Origin: JAAUQA01 sp036351435
Lineage (GTDB): Bacteria > Pseudomonadota > Gammaproteobacteria > Competibacterales > Competibacteraceae
Assembly (NCBI GenBank): GCA_036351435.1
Contig: JAZBPA010000189.1
Location: 1 to 58,609, forward strand
Length of the DNA: 58,609 bases
Direction of reading: 5' to 3'
Shown: positions 51,365-58,609 of the stretch, piece by piece
Position numbering within the stretch: the stretch's first letter is position 1
Layout of the letters: each line of letters opens with the position of its first letter
Notes under the pieces: generated by a model
Told to the model about the DNA's origin: nothing
Seen by the model: the letters and a program-made list of their open reading frames with translations, nothing else
Databases searched by the model: none
Translations under genes and position numbers: made by a program

Positions 51365-52582
51365 TCACGCCGCGATGACTGCCGCAGTGGGTAGCATAGT
51401 CATAGCTTCGGTAACCTTATCCCTGTTTTCACCGACGGCAAAGCGAACGGCTTCAGCACCCGTACCTGTTGCCAAACAATATGCCAATTCGTCCAAATCC
51501 CGCTCAACAACATCCTGCAGTGTTACGAAACGCAAATCACTGGGCGCTTTGTCAGCCCAAGTAATCAGCCACTCGTGACGAATCGCCCGAGTGCCGGCGT
51601 CTGCAAGATCGGCCCGCACCGCAGCGATCAAAGTATCTGCATCCAGCAGTCCAAAACGCAACGAGCCCTGCCACGCGTTAGGCCGGTTGGTATGATCCTC
51701 AAAATCTTCATAGGGCAATGCTCCCAGTTCAAAAGGCAAGGGACCCGCCCCATGCCGGGTGGCATGCCAACGGCTCACGTAACTGACCGACAGTTCATTA
51801 ATGCCCATTTCCTCCGCCAGGGTCACGACGTTCTTGAGCCCAGTGTTGGAGCGGGTAACGTAAGGAAACGTGCCACGATCCATATCCAGCAACAAACCCT
51901 GTGCGCCTTCGAAAACCAGCTGGAATCGGGTACGCAAGATGCGTGCATCGGTTATTCGCACTATAGAAGAAATGATTCGACAATCTTCCACAAAACGTTC
52001 GATTATCTCAGGCAGTCGAGCTACGTCCGAGATGCCGGGTAAACCCAAAGCCTTGAGCCGTTGCGGCACATAGTGATCACGGATTGCTCGTAGTATTCGA
52101 ACCACGCAATCCGGTCGATTAAGATCAGCGGCAACCAAGCGAAATGCAGCATGTTGGTGTCGTTCCAGGGTCTCACCAAACCCCAAGCCACAAGAGCCGT
52201 GTCGGTTGACGCCGCGGGATTCCTCCAGCTTTTGGTTGAACATGACATCAAACGGCGTGGTAATGGGGCAAGCGCCGTCCACATAAACGCGAGGCGTTAC
52301 GCCCAAAGCTTCAAGCTGTTGGTATTCACTAAGAAACAGCATCGGATGGCAGACGAAAAAGCGGCTGAGATAAGTCGCAGCGCCCGTTAAACTGCCACTG
52401 CCAATATGGCTGAATACCTGGCGCTGTCCTTCGGGTGTTGCTACAGTGTGCCCGGCTTGTGCACCACCATTGAAACGGACCACCAGGGCATCTTCGCCAA
52501 ATTGCGCAGCATAGAAATCAGTGGCCAGCCCCTTGCCCTCGTCACCATACCCGCTGCCGATAATCACTTGTGCCTGTTTCAC
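51365..52582 (-). CDS. Adenylosuccinate synthetase paralogue (PurA-like), altered active-site loops
   Basis: From the GTG at 52582 (GGAGAG upstream) the protein has 405 residues. The PurA GTP/Mg core remains: GSGYGDEGKG (Asp14 here) and NGGAQAGHT, plus LVFEGAQGLLLDMDRGTFPY. Other loops that bind IMP and aspartate differ. The IMP-loop region of PurA (GTTGRGIGP) is replaced by HGSCGLGFGET, and the aspartate loop (TTGRxRRxGW) by NRPNAWQGSLRFG. So it likely ligates a different nucleotide or amine and is not the housekeeping PurA. It sits between a vWA protein and pncA-pncB, which links it to NAD metabolism. Confidence 0.85.
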   Translation of the reverse strand: MKQAQVIIGSGYGDEGKGLATDFYAAQFGEDALVVRFNGGAQAGHTVATPEGQRQVFSHIGSGSLTGAATYLSRFFVCHPMLFLSEYQQLEALGVTPRVYVDGACPITTPFDVMFNQKLEESRGVNRHGSCGLGFGETLERHQHAAFRLVAADLNRPDCVVRILRAIRDHYVPQRLKALGLPGISDVARLPEIIERFVEDCRIISSIVRITDARILRTRFQLVFEGAQGLLLDMDRGTFPYVTRSNTGLKNVVTLAEEMGINELSVSYVSRWHATRHGAGPLPFELGALPYEDFEDHTNRPNAWQGSLRFGLLDADTLIAAVRADLADAGTRAIRHEWLITWADKAPSDLRFVTLQDVVERDLDELAYCLATGTGAEAVRFAVGENRDKVTEAMTMLPTAAVIAA

Positions 52583-52629
52583 GACTTCTCTCCAAGCTCG
52601 GACCGGTCCCGAAGGACCGGCTATTGAGG

Positions 52630-53541
52630 TTAAAAACGAACAGACTTCGCGTCGGTCGGTCGGGGCAAACCACACACCGCATTGGCTACGACCAGGGCGA
52701 TGTCATTTGACCAACTCTCAGTCACGGCTCGGCTGTCGCGACCCTCATTGATTTCCATCGTAGAAACAATCGTTTCGGCGAGCCGACGGTAGTCAGAGAG
52801 GAAAATCACCCGCTCGTCAAGCAGCTCCCGCCATTGCTCCTTAACCAGTTCTGGACGGCTCCGATAAAACGAGCCTTCCTCAATCACGATGTGAAAGACT
52901 TCGTATATGCGCTCAGCCATAGCCAGCACATCCCTGCTGTCGAGATCACGTTCGATGCTGTCACCGAATACTTGGCGCACGTGGCTTGCTAAAAGCACTG
53001 GTGGAGGTGGCTCATCGCCCACAGTGAACAGATACCCTTTTTTACCGCGTTTCTCGAAACAATCGATGCTGGTCTTTTGGGCTGCGAAGTACCAAGGGAG
53101 GTTGTAGCTTTCATAGCCGTTTCCGCCGCCACCGCCTTCTAAATAGATATCCTTCAGTTGTTCAGCGATGCGGATATCCGGTTCGAATTGAGTCGCTTGT
53201 AGCGGCGCTCGGTCGCACCAGGCATCACCAAAACCCATGATCATCACATGCGGATCGGTAACCGGTTTGCGGTCCAAGATTTCGCTCACCATCACACCCA
53301 AGCCTTCGCGGACGAAAGCGTCCGGGATGGCGCCCATCGAACCGGTTTCATCGAAAGCCACGATGACCGCATTGGATGCGGGGTTAGCCCCCGAATCCCG
53401 CGATTCCCGAACCTGGATACGCCGCGGATCAAAGTCCTCACGGATCGTACTGCGGGAAAATACTGCAGCGCGGCTTCGGCCTGTTGTGTTCGAACGGGTG
53501 TAGTTTTTCCAATCGGATGGATTCCAACGTGCATTACCCAT
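52630..53541 (-). CDS. von Willebrand factor A-like domain protein with a MIDAS motif
   Basis: A 303-residue protein from the ATG at 53541 (GGAG upstream); a TTG farther up is not needed. A vWA-type MIDAS motif is seen in VIVAFDETGSMGAIPDAFVR (residues about 62-81), and VMIMGFGDAWCDRAPL is the second strand. A glycine-rich loop, LEGGGGGNGYESYNLPWYF, and GYLFTVGDEPPPPVL follow. vWA domains bind protein partners or metal. It is the first gene of the operon with the PurA-like gene, pncA and pncB and lies divergent to the NrtR-like gene. Its role in this setting is unknown. Confidence 0.8.
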   Translation of the reverse strand: MGNARWNPSDWKNYTRSNTTGRSRAAVFSRSTIREDFDPRRIQVRESRDSGANPASNAVIVAFDETGSMGAIPDAFVREGLGVMVSEILDRKPVTDPHVMIMGFGDAWCDRAPLQATQFEPDIRIAEQLKDIYLEGGGGGNGYESYNLPWYFAAQKTSIDCFEKRGKKGYLFTVGDEPPPPVLLASHVRQVFGDSIERDLDSRDVLAMAERIYEVFHIVIEEGSFYRSRPELVKEQWRELLDERVIFLSDYRRLAETIVSTMEINEGRDSRAVTESWSNDIALVVANAVCGLPRPTDAKSVRF

Positions 53542-53575
53542 GGCGTTGCTCCTCTGCTGCGAATTGTCAGACAAA

Positions 53576-53648
53576 GTGGTAATTAACCACTAAGTAAGTG
53601 TTAAGTTACCACTAAGAAAGTGACATTGCAACACTAAGTCGATAAAAT
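53576..53648. promoter_or_regulatory. NrtR operator candidates and divergent promoters
   Basis: Two near-identical sites, CCACTAAGTAAGTG (53587-53600) and CCACTAAGAAAGTG (53609-53622), lie 22 bases apart, each with CACT/AGTG symmetry. A palindrome GTGGTAATTAACCAC covers 53576-53590, and a third CACTAAG is at 53632-53638. A good promoter for the nrtR-like gene, GTGACA-17-TAAAAT (53620-53648), overlaps the second site. For the minus-strand operon, TTAACA overlaps the first site, with a weak -10. A regulator bound here would block both. Confidence 0.65.
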
Positions 53649-53681
53649 AAGCTCTCCCAAGCCGCCCCGCTGAGAATCTAA

Positions 53682-54419
53682 ATGATGACGAACAAGGACG
53701 AAGCTGCGTTTATCGCGGCCTATAACATTCACGACTATGACGTCCCATTGACCACGGTCGATGTGGTGGTCTTTAGCGTGTTGTCAGAGCAGCTTCACGT
53801 GCAGCTTGTGCGTCGTGGCCAGCATCCTTATCGCGATTGCTGGGCGTTACCCGGTGGGTTTATTCATATTCACCAAGACGATGATCTTGAGGCGACCGCG
53901 CGCCGTATCCTCACCACCAAAACGGGTGTGGGTACACCGTATCTGGAGCAACTCGGGGCTTTCGGCAACCGCGATCGTGACCCGCGCGGTTGGGCGGCGA
54001 CTTTTGTGTATTTCGCGTTGATCAACAGTGCCAGCAGCGGCGAGCAACCGCTGAACGGGCGCTGGTGGCCGGTTGAGGAAAATGCCGTAACGCCACCACT
54101 GGCCTTTGATCATGCAGAACTACTTGCAGCCGCACTGGGTCGCTTGCGTAGCAAGGTCACCTATACTTCACTGCCGATGCATCTGCTTCCGGAGCGCTTT
54201 ACTCTCAGTCAGTGCCAACGGGTTTTTGAGATCGTGTTGGGTCACCCGTTGGAGAAAAGCGCCTTTCGGCGTCGCCTGTTGGATGCCGATTTGATTGAAC
54301 GCATAGACGGTGCGTTTGAACGTGGCAGTAATCGGCCCGCTGCGTTATTCCGGCTGCGTCCGGGTGCTGAGACGGTATTCTTTCCGGGCGTGTTGCGTAC
54401 CGGACAGACAAACGGTTAG
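53682..54419 (+). CDS. nrtR: NrtR-type Nudix-related transcriptional regulator of NAD metabolism
   Basis: A 245-residue protein: an N-terminal Nudix fold (VDVVVFSVLSEQLHVQLVRR, CWALPGGFIHIHQDDDLEAT) and a C-terminal winged helix (FTLSQCQRVFEIVLGHPLEK, SAFRRRLLDADLIERI). The Nudix box is degenerate; the segment expected as RExxEE reads RRILTTKTG, so it should bind but not hydrolyse ADP-ribose, as in NrtR regulators. NrtR family repressors control NAD salvage genes such as pncA and pncB, and these lie in the divergent operon. The symbol is from family and context. Confidence 0.88.
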   Translation: MMTNKDEAAFIAAYNIHDYDVPLTTVDVVVFSVLSEQLHVQLVRRGQHPYRDCWALPGGFIHIHQDDDLEATARRILTTKTGVGTPYLEQLGAFGNRDRDPRGWAATFVYFALINSASSGEQPLNGRWWPVEENAVTPPLAFDHAELLAAALGRLRSKVTYTSLPMHLLPERFTLSQCQRVFEIVLGHPLEKSAFRRRLLDADLIERIDGAFERGSNRPAALFRLRPGAETVFFPGVLRTGQTNG

Positions 54420-54451
54420 AGTCCGTTTAAGCACCAGGAACTATAAATTCG

Positions 54452-55165
54452 ATGCCCGAGACCAGCACTGTCTTCAAAACCCGCGGCCTGACCAAAATCT
54501 ACGATATGGGCGAAGTCCAGGTACAGGCGTTGCGCGGCGTCGATCTGGACCTGTACGCAGGTGAACTGGTCGTGCTGCTGGGGGCTTCCGGCAGCGGCAA
54601 ATCGACGTTACTGAATATTCTCGGCGGACTGGATACCGCCACTTCCGGTGAAGTGTTCTACCGCGACCGCAATCTCACCCAAGCCAGTGAATCAGAACTG
54701 ACCGACTACCGGCGTTATCACGTCGGCTTCGTGTTTCAATTCTACAACCTCATTCCCAGCCTGACCGCTCGCGAAAACATCGCCATCGTCACTGAAATCG
54801 CTAAAGACCCCATGCAACCGGATAAAGCGCTAAGCCTGGTTGGTTTGGGTGATCGGCTGGATCACTTCCCGGCGCAACTATCCGGCGGTCAGCAGCAACG
54901 CGTCGCCATCGCCCGAGCGATTGCCAAGAATCCTGCCGTTTTGCTGTGTGACGAACCGACCGGGGCACTGGACTCCACTACCGGTATCGTGGTGTTGGAC
55001 GCTTTGGAGCGGATCAATCGCGAGCTTGGCACCACTACCGTCGTCATCACCCACAACGCGGCCATAGCGGATATGGCCGACCGGGTCATTCGCTTCAGTG
55101 ACGGGCACATTACCGAGATCAAGCAAAACGCCAGCAAAACCTCGCCACGGGAGTTGGCCTGGTGA
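54452..55165 (+). CDS. ABC ATPase (LolD/MacB type)
   Basis: A 237-residue ATPase with Walker A LGASGSGKSTLLNILGGLD, Q-loop GFVFQFYNLIPSLTARENI, signature QLSGGQQQRVAIARAIAKNP and Walker B LLCDEPTGALDSTTG. The family partners FtsX-type permeases that export lipoproteins, peptides or drugs. The 3' end overlaps the permease gene by four bases. It begins 32 bases after the NrtR gene. Confidence 0.92.
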   Translation: MPETSTVFKTRGLTKIYDMGEVQVQALRGVDLDLYAGELVVLLGASGSGKSTLLNILGGLDTATSGEVFYRDRNLTQASESELTDYRRYHVGFVFQFYNLIPSLTARENIAIVTEIAKDPMQPDKALSLVGLGDRLDHFPAQLSGGQQQRVAIARAIAKNPAVLLCDEPTGALDSTTGIVVLDALERINRELGTTTVVITHNAAIADMADRVIRFSDGHITEIKQNASKTSPRELAW

Positions 55166-57528
55166 TCAAAGCGCTGGATCGCAAACTGCTGCGCGATTTG
55201 GCCGGCATGTGGGGTCAGGCCTTGGCGATCTCGTTCGTGATCGCCAGTGGCGTTGCGACCTTTATCATGTCGCTCAGCACCATGGATTCGTTGAACCTGA
55301 CCAAGGACAGCTATTATGACGATTATCGCTTCGCCGAAGTGTTCGTCTCGCTCAAACGCGCACCGGAAAGCCTAGCTCAGCGCATCCAGGAAATACCCGG
55401 GGTGGAACAGGTGGAAACCCGCGTGATCGGCGCGGTGACCATGGACATCCCCAGCTTTCCAGAGCCGGTCAGCGGCCAACTGGTCTCCGTCCCCGACGAT
55501 GGCGAAGCCCGCTTGAACCGACTTTATCTTAAACAGGGACGTCTGCTTGATCCCAACCGGAGCGACGAAGTCATCATTGATGAGGGGTTCGCGACCGCAC
55601 ACGCGTTTCAACCGGGTGACAAACTGCGGGTAACCTTAAACGGGCGGCGTGATGATCTGACCATAGTGGGCATCGCCCTATCGCCGGAATACATCTATCA
55701 AATTCAACCCGGCGCGATGTTCCCGGATTACCAACGTTACGGCATTTTGTGGATGGGTCGTACGTCGATGGAGACGACTTACGACATGGCAGGGGCGTTC
55801 AACAACGCGGTACTGACCCTACGGGCGCACGCGTCCTTGCCCGAAGTGGTGGAGCGGCTCGACAACTTGCTGGATTCCTACGGCGGTTTGGGCGCTTACG
55901 GGCGGGAAGATCAGCTATCCGACGAGTACCTGACCAGCGAATTGAGCCAATTGGAAAATATGGCCACGCTGTTTCCCGTCATCTTCCTGGGGGTAGCGGC
56001 GTTTCTGCTCAATGTGGTTATCAGTCGGTTGGTCAGTTTGCAACGCGAACAGATCGCGGCACTGAAAGCGTTCGGTTACAGCAACAGTGCCGTGGGATTG
56101 CACTACCTCAAACTGGTGCTGGTCATCGTACTGCTGGGTTGGCTGATCGGGATAGCGGGCGGGGCGTGGATGGGGCAAGGCATGGCCCGGCTGTACCAGG
56201 ACTTCCTGCGCTTTCCCTACATGCACTACTGGCTGGCTCCCGGTGTCGTCATCATTGCCGGGTTCATCAGCATTGCCGCCGCCACGCTGGGGACTTGGCA
56301 CGCAGTGCGTAAAGCCGCCCGCTTGCCGCCCGCGCAAGCCATGCGCCCGGAACCACCGGCTCGTTTCCGGCAAACCTGGGTTGAACGGCTCGGCGCGCAA
56401 CGGTTGTTGTCGCAACCCGCGCGGATGATTTTGCGTCAGCTCGAACGCCAGCCGTTGAAGGCATGTTTATCGATCCTAGGAATCGCCTTTGCCTGTGCGA
56501 TCCTGGTTGTCGGTTCATATCAGGAAGACGCGATCGATTACATGGTCAGCGTGCAATTCGGCCTCAGTCAGCGGGACGATATGACCGTGACTTTCGTCGA
56601 CCCCACCAATCAGCGCGCGTTGTACGAACTGCAAAGCCTGCCGGGGGTGGAATACGGAGAAGCCTTTCGCAACGTGCCGGTGCGTTTGCGGTTCGGTCAT
56701 TACAGTCACCGAACCGGGATCCAGGGCATTGAGCCGGACAGCGATTTATACCGCCTGTTGGATACCGAATTGAACCGCATCGACCTGCCGCCAGCCGGTA
56801 TCCTACTGACCGATTTTCTGGGCAAGCGGCTGGGCGCGCAACCCGGCGATGTGATCACCGTCGAGGTGCTGGAAGGCAGTCGTGCGGTGCGACACGTGCA
56901 AGTCGCTGCGTTGGTTAGTCAGTTCGTCGGGATGGCCGCCTATATGGATTTGCGGGCGCTTAATCGGTTATTGCGCGAGGGTAATGCGATTTCGGGGGCG
57001 TTCCTGGCCGTTGACGAACGGTATCAGGCGACGCTCTACGCTAAGCTCAAGGATACGCCGCAAGTGGCCGGCACCGTGATTAAAAAAAGCGCCATTGAGA
57101 CTTTTTACGACACGATGGCGGAAAACATTCTGGTATTCGCTTTCATCAACACCTTGCTGGCTGGCACCATCGCGTTTGGGGTGATCTACAACAGCGCCCG
57201 CATCGCCTTATCCGAACGCGGCCGGGAATTAGCGAGTCTGCGGGTACTGGGATTTACCCGCGGCGAAGTCTCTTACATTTTATTGGGTGAATTAGGTTTG
57301 CTGACGCTGCTGGGCATTCCGCTTGGTTTTCTGATCGGCCGGGGGCTCTGTGCCTATTTATCCAACGCCATGCAATCCGATCTGTACCGCGTGCCGCTGG
57401 TGACTGAGACTAGCACTTATGCTTTCGCCGCTACCGTGGTGGTGATCTCGACGGTGATTTCCGGTTTGCTGATCTGGCGTAAGCTGGCCAAGCTGGATTT
57501 GGTCGGCGTGCTCAAGACGCAGGAGTAA
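55162..57528 (+). CDS. FtsX/MacB-type ABC permease with two FtsX domains
   Basis: A 788-residue membrane protein. One membrane helix near residue 20 is followed by a large periplasmic domain (about 50-270), three membrane helices (VIFLGVAAFLLNVVISRLVS and following), then a second periplasmic domain and a second FtsX set of three (FINTLLAGTIAFGVIYNSAR, ALSERGRELASLRVLGFTRG, LLGELGLLTLLGIPLGFLIG). It starts within the stop of the ATPase gene. The doubled design works as a single-chain permease with two ATPases. It sits before the adaptor gene, so the trio resembles a MacAB-like exporter. Confidence 0.88.
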   Translation: MIKALDRKLLRDLAGMWGQALAISFVIASGVATFIMSLSTMDSLNLTKDSYYDDYRFAEVFVSLKRAPESLAQRIQEIPGVEQVETRVIGAVTMDIPSFPEPVSGQLVSVPDDGEARLNRLYLKQGRLLDPNRSDEVIIDEGFATAHAFQPGDKLRVTLNGRRDDLTIVGIALSPEYIYQIQPGAMFPDYQRYGILWMGRTSMETTYDMAGAFNNAVLTLRAHASLPEVVERLDNLLDSYGGLGAYGREDQLSDEYLTSELSQLENMATLFPVIFLGVAAFLLNVVISRLVSLQREQIAALKAFGYSNSAVGLHYLKLVLVIVLLGWLIGIAGGAWMGQGMARLYQDFLRFPYMHYWLAPGVVIIAGFISIAAATLGTWHAVRKAARLPPAQAMRPEPPARFRQTWVERLGAQRLLSQPARMILRQLERQPLKACLSILGIAFACAILVVGSYQEDAIDYMVSVQFGLSQRDDMTVTFVDPTNQRALYELQSLPGVEYGEAFRNVPVRLRFGHYSHRTGIQGIEPDSDLYRLLDTELNRIDLPPAGILLTDFLGKRLGAQPGDVITVEVLEGSRAVRHVQVAALVSQFVGMAAYMDLRALNRLLREGNAISGAFLAVDERYQATLYAKLKDTPQVAGTVIKKSAIETFYDTMAENILVFAFINTLLAGTIAFGVIYNSARIALSERGRELASLRVLGFTRGEVSYILLGELGLLTLLGIPLGFLIGRGLCAYLSNAMQSDLYRVPLVTETSTYAFAATVVVISTVISGLLIWRKLAKLDLVGVLKTQE

Positions 57529-57533
57529 AACTG

Positions 57534-58609
57534 ATGAAATGGTATCGCTGGTTGGTGATAGCTGCCTTGGTTGGCGCAGTGACGCTGTTAATCGGCTACG
57601 GCTTCCGGCCTCAGCCGGTGTTGGTGGAAACCACCGAAGTGCGGCGAGGGTTGTTGCAAGTCACCGTAGAAGAAGAAGGCAAGACCCAGGTAAAGGATCG
57701 CTATATCGTTTCCGCGCCAGTAGCGGGCACGCTGTGCCGCATTGATCTGGAAGCCGGTGATGCCGTGCGTAAGGGGCAGGTTCTGGCGGAAATGGAACCG
57801 TTGCGGTCGGATTTTCTCGATCCCCGCCGCCGAGCCGAAGCCGAAGCACGGGTGACTGCTGCCCAAGCCGCTTTACAAGTGGCGCAGGAAAACGTGCGGG
57901 CCACGGTGGCGGATGCGGAATACGCTGCCGCCGAGTTGCAACGTCTGCGACCGTTGCGCAAGGATGGGATGATTGCTCAGGATGCATTGGAAAAAGCCGA
58001 AGCCGAAGCCCGCCGCACCGCAGCCACTCGCCGTTCCGCCGAGTTTGCTGTGGAGGTTGCGCGTGCGGAATTGGCGACCGCACAATCTGCTCTGGCCTAT
58101 TCGGCAGCCGACGAACCCGGCGTAATGCCTGAAAAGGTCACCGTCACTGCGCCGGTGGACGGGCAGGTGTTCAAAGTCGAACAAGAAAACGAATGCGTCG
58201 TGGAGCGGGGCCAGGCGCTGTTGGAAATCGGCGATCCGCGTGCGCTTGAAGTGGTGGTGGATGTGCTGTCGGCGGACGCAGTGCGCATTCAGCCCGACGC
58301 CAAAGTGTTTTTGAAACGTTGGGGGGGCGAGGGTGATTTGGAAGGCCGGGTGCGGGTCGTGGAACCTACCGGTTTTACTAAGGTTTCGGCGCTAGGTGTT
58401 GATGAGCAGCGGGTGTGGGTAATCGTCGATATTGTTTCTCCGCCGGAGCAATGGGAGCGGCTGGGCGACGGTTATCGGGTCGAGGCGAGTTTTGTGATCT
58501 GGGAAAGCCAAGATGTATTGCAAGTGCCGACCAGCGCGTTGTTTCGCCACGAGGACGGCTGGGCTGTTTTTGTTATTGAGGACGAGCGCGCTGTTTTAAG
58601 TCCGGTGCA
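57534..58609 (+). CDS. HlyD/MacA-type membrane-fusion (adaptor) protein, 3' end outside window
   Basis: The open frame begins at the ATG at 57534, five bases after the permease stop, and continues to the window edge without a stop, giving about 358 residues so far. There is an N-terminal membrane anchor (WYRWLVIAALVGAVTLLIGY), a biotinyl-lipoyl-like strand set (VEEEGKTQVKDRYIVSAPVA), a coiled-coil hairpin rich in Ala/Glu (AEAEARVTAAQAALQVAQEN), then TVTAPVDGQVFKVEQENECV and the beta-barrel part. By family it links the inner-membrane exporter to an outer-membrane channel. Confidence 0.9.
   Translation, partial: MKWYRWLVIAALVGAVTLLIGYGFRPQPVLVETTEVRRGLLQVTVEEEGKTQVKDRYIVSAPVAGTLCRIDLEAGDAVRKGQVLAEMEPLRSDFLDPRRRAEAEARVTAAQAALQVAQENVRATVADAEYAAAELQRLRPLRKDGMIAQDALEKAEAEARRTAATRRSAEFAVEVARAELATAQSALAYSAADEPGVMPEKVTVTAPVDGQVFKVEQENECVVERGQALLEIGDPRALEVVVDVLSADAVRIQPDAKVFLKRWGGEGDLEGRVRVVEPTGFTKVSALGVDEQRVWVIVDIVSPPEQWERLGDGYRVEASFVIWESQDVLQVPTSALFRHEDGWAVFVIEDERAVLSPV

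Noticed and set aside
51365..52582. Housekeeping adenylosuccinate synthetase purA
   Set aside because: The IMP and aspartate loops are replaced and the gene is embedded in an NAD operon, so the symbol purA was not used.
53576..53640. CRISPR-like or iteron array from the repeated CACTAAG
   Set aside because: Only three short copies, located in a divergent promoter next to a regulator gene; operators explain them better.
1..58609. tRNA, rRNA, CRISPR arrays, prophage or integrase genes
   Set aside because: No cloverleaf, rRNA-like stretch, regular spacer array, phage structural gene or integrase was recognised by reading; a covariance-model scan was not possible here.

Overview
The window reads as chromosomal DNA of a gammaproteobacterium. 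Pointers are a CpxRA/Spy-like envelope-stress trio with an exact GTAAA-N5-GTAAA box, LPS core/O-antigen genes (WaaZ-like, WaaL-like, ArnT-like), SelO, DUF938 and a cytochrome c'. No rRNA, tRNA or CRISPR array was seen. The genus cannot be named from this sequence. Several stretches are decaying (C-P lyase remnant, transposase remnant, truncated LysR, GGDEF tail), so this is a partly accessory region.

Layout. 0-1.3 kb: a TAXI-type TRAP binding protein and a GGDEF remnant. 1.3-4.6 kb: quinone reductase and ABM monooxygenase opposite a broken LysR gene, then chromate transporter ChrA. 4.6-6.1 kb: an orphan BLUF photoreceptor and an exported Met/His-rich protein. 6.2-9.6 kb: a decaying C-P lyase cluster with a 5'-truncated phnJ, a phnL carrying a zinc-ribbon-like insert, a frameshifted phnM and a phosphonate-associated DMT permease. 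9.6-17.2 kb: GST, SelO, RtcB, and a SNF2 helicase/SWIM protein pair.

17.2-27.5 kb is the most striking block. Two convergent operons face each other around a cytochrome c' gene. The left one encodes glycerate kinase, an SLC13 permease and a sensor-kinase-like protein without a recognisable phospho-acceptor His. The right one encodes a P-loop NTPase, a one-polypeptide ABC exporter, an intact sensor kinase and an OmpR-type regulator, and every junction is a 4-base overlap. The two operons start from matching upstream regions, about 90 bp that align without gaps at 72 of 90 positions and share an identical 20-base core. They look like the two arms of one sensing/transport/metabolism system that I cannot match to a described one.

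27.5-33 kb: an ABC-2 exporter, DUF4383 protein, an AhpD-like protein with an ECF sigma/ZAS anti-sigma pair, and a PQQ-type sugar dehydrogenase, followed by a dead transposase. 33.8-38.2 kb: the Cpx-like system and a TetR-controlled membrane/SRPBCC fusion. 38.2-40 kb: a MITE-like repeat, DUF938 methyltransferase and a YopT-type (C58) cysteine-protease-like protein. 40.3-48 kb: LPS glycosyltransferases and ligases. 48-49.5 kb: SDR and Uma2 proteins.

49.5-54.4 kb: an NAD-salvage unit, pncA-pncB preceded by a vWA protein and a divergent adenylosuccinate-synthetase paralogue, transcribed opposite an NrtR-type Nudix regulator across paired palindromes. 54.4-58.6 kb: a LolD/MacB-type ABC ATPase, a large FtsX-type permease and an HlyD-type adaptor that runs off the window.
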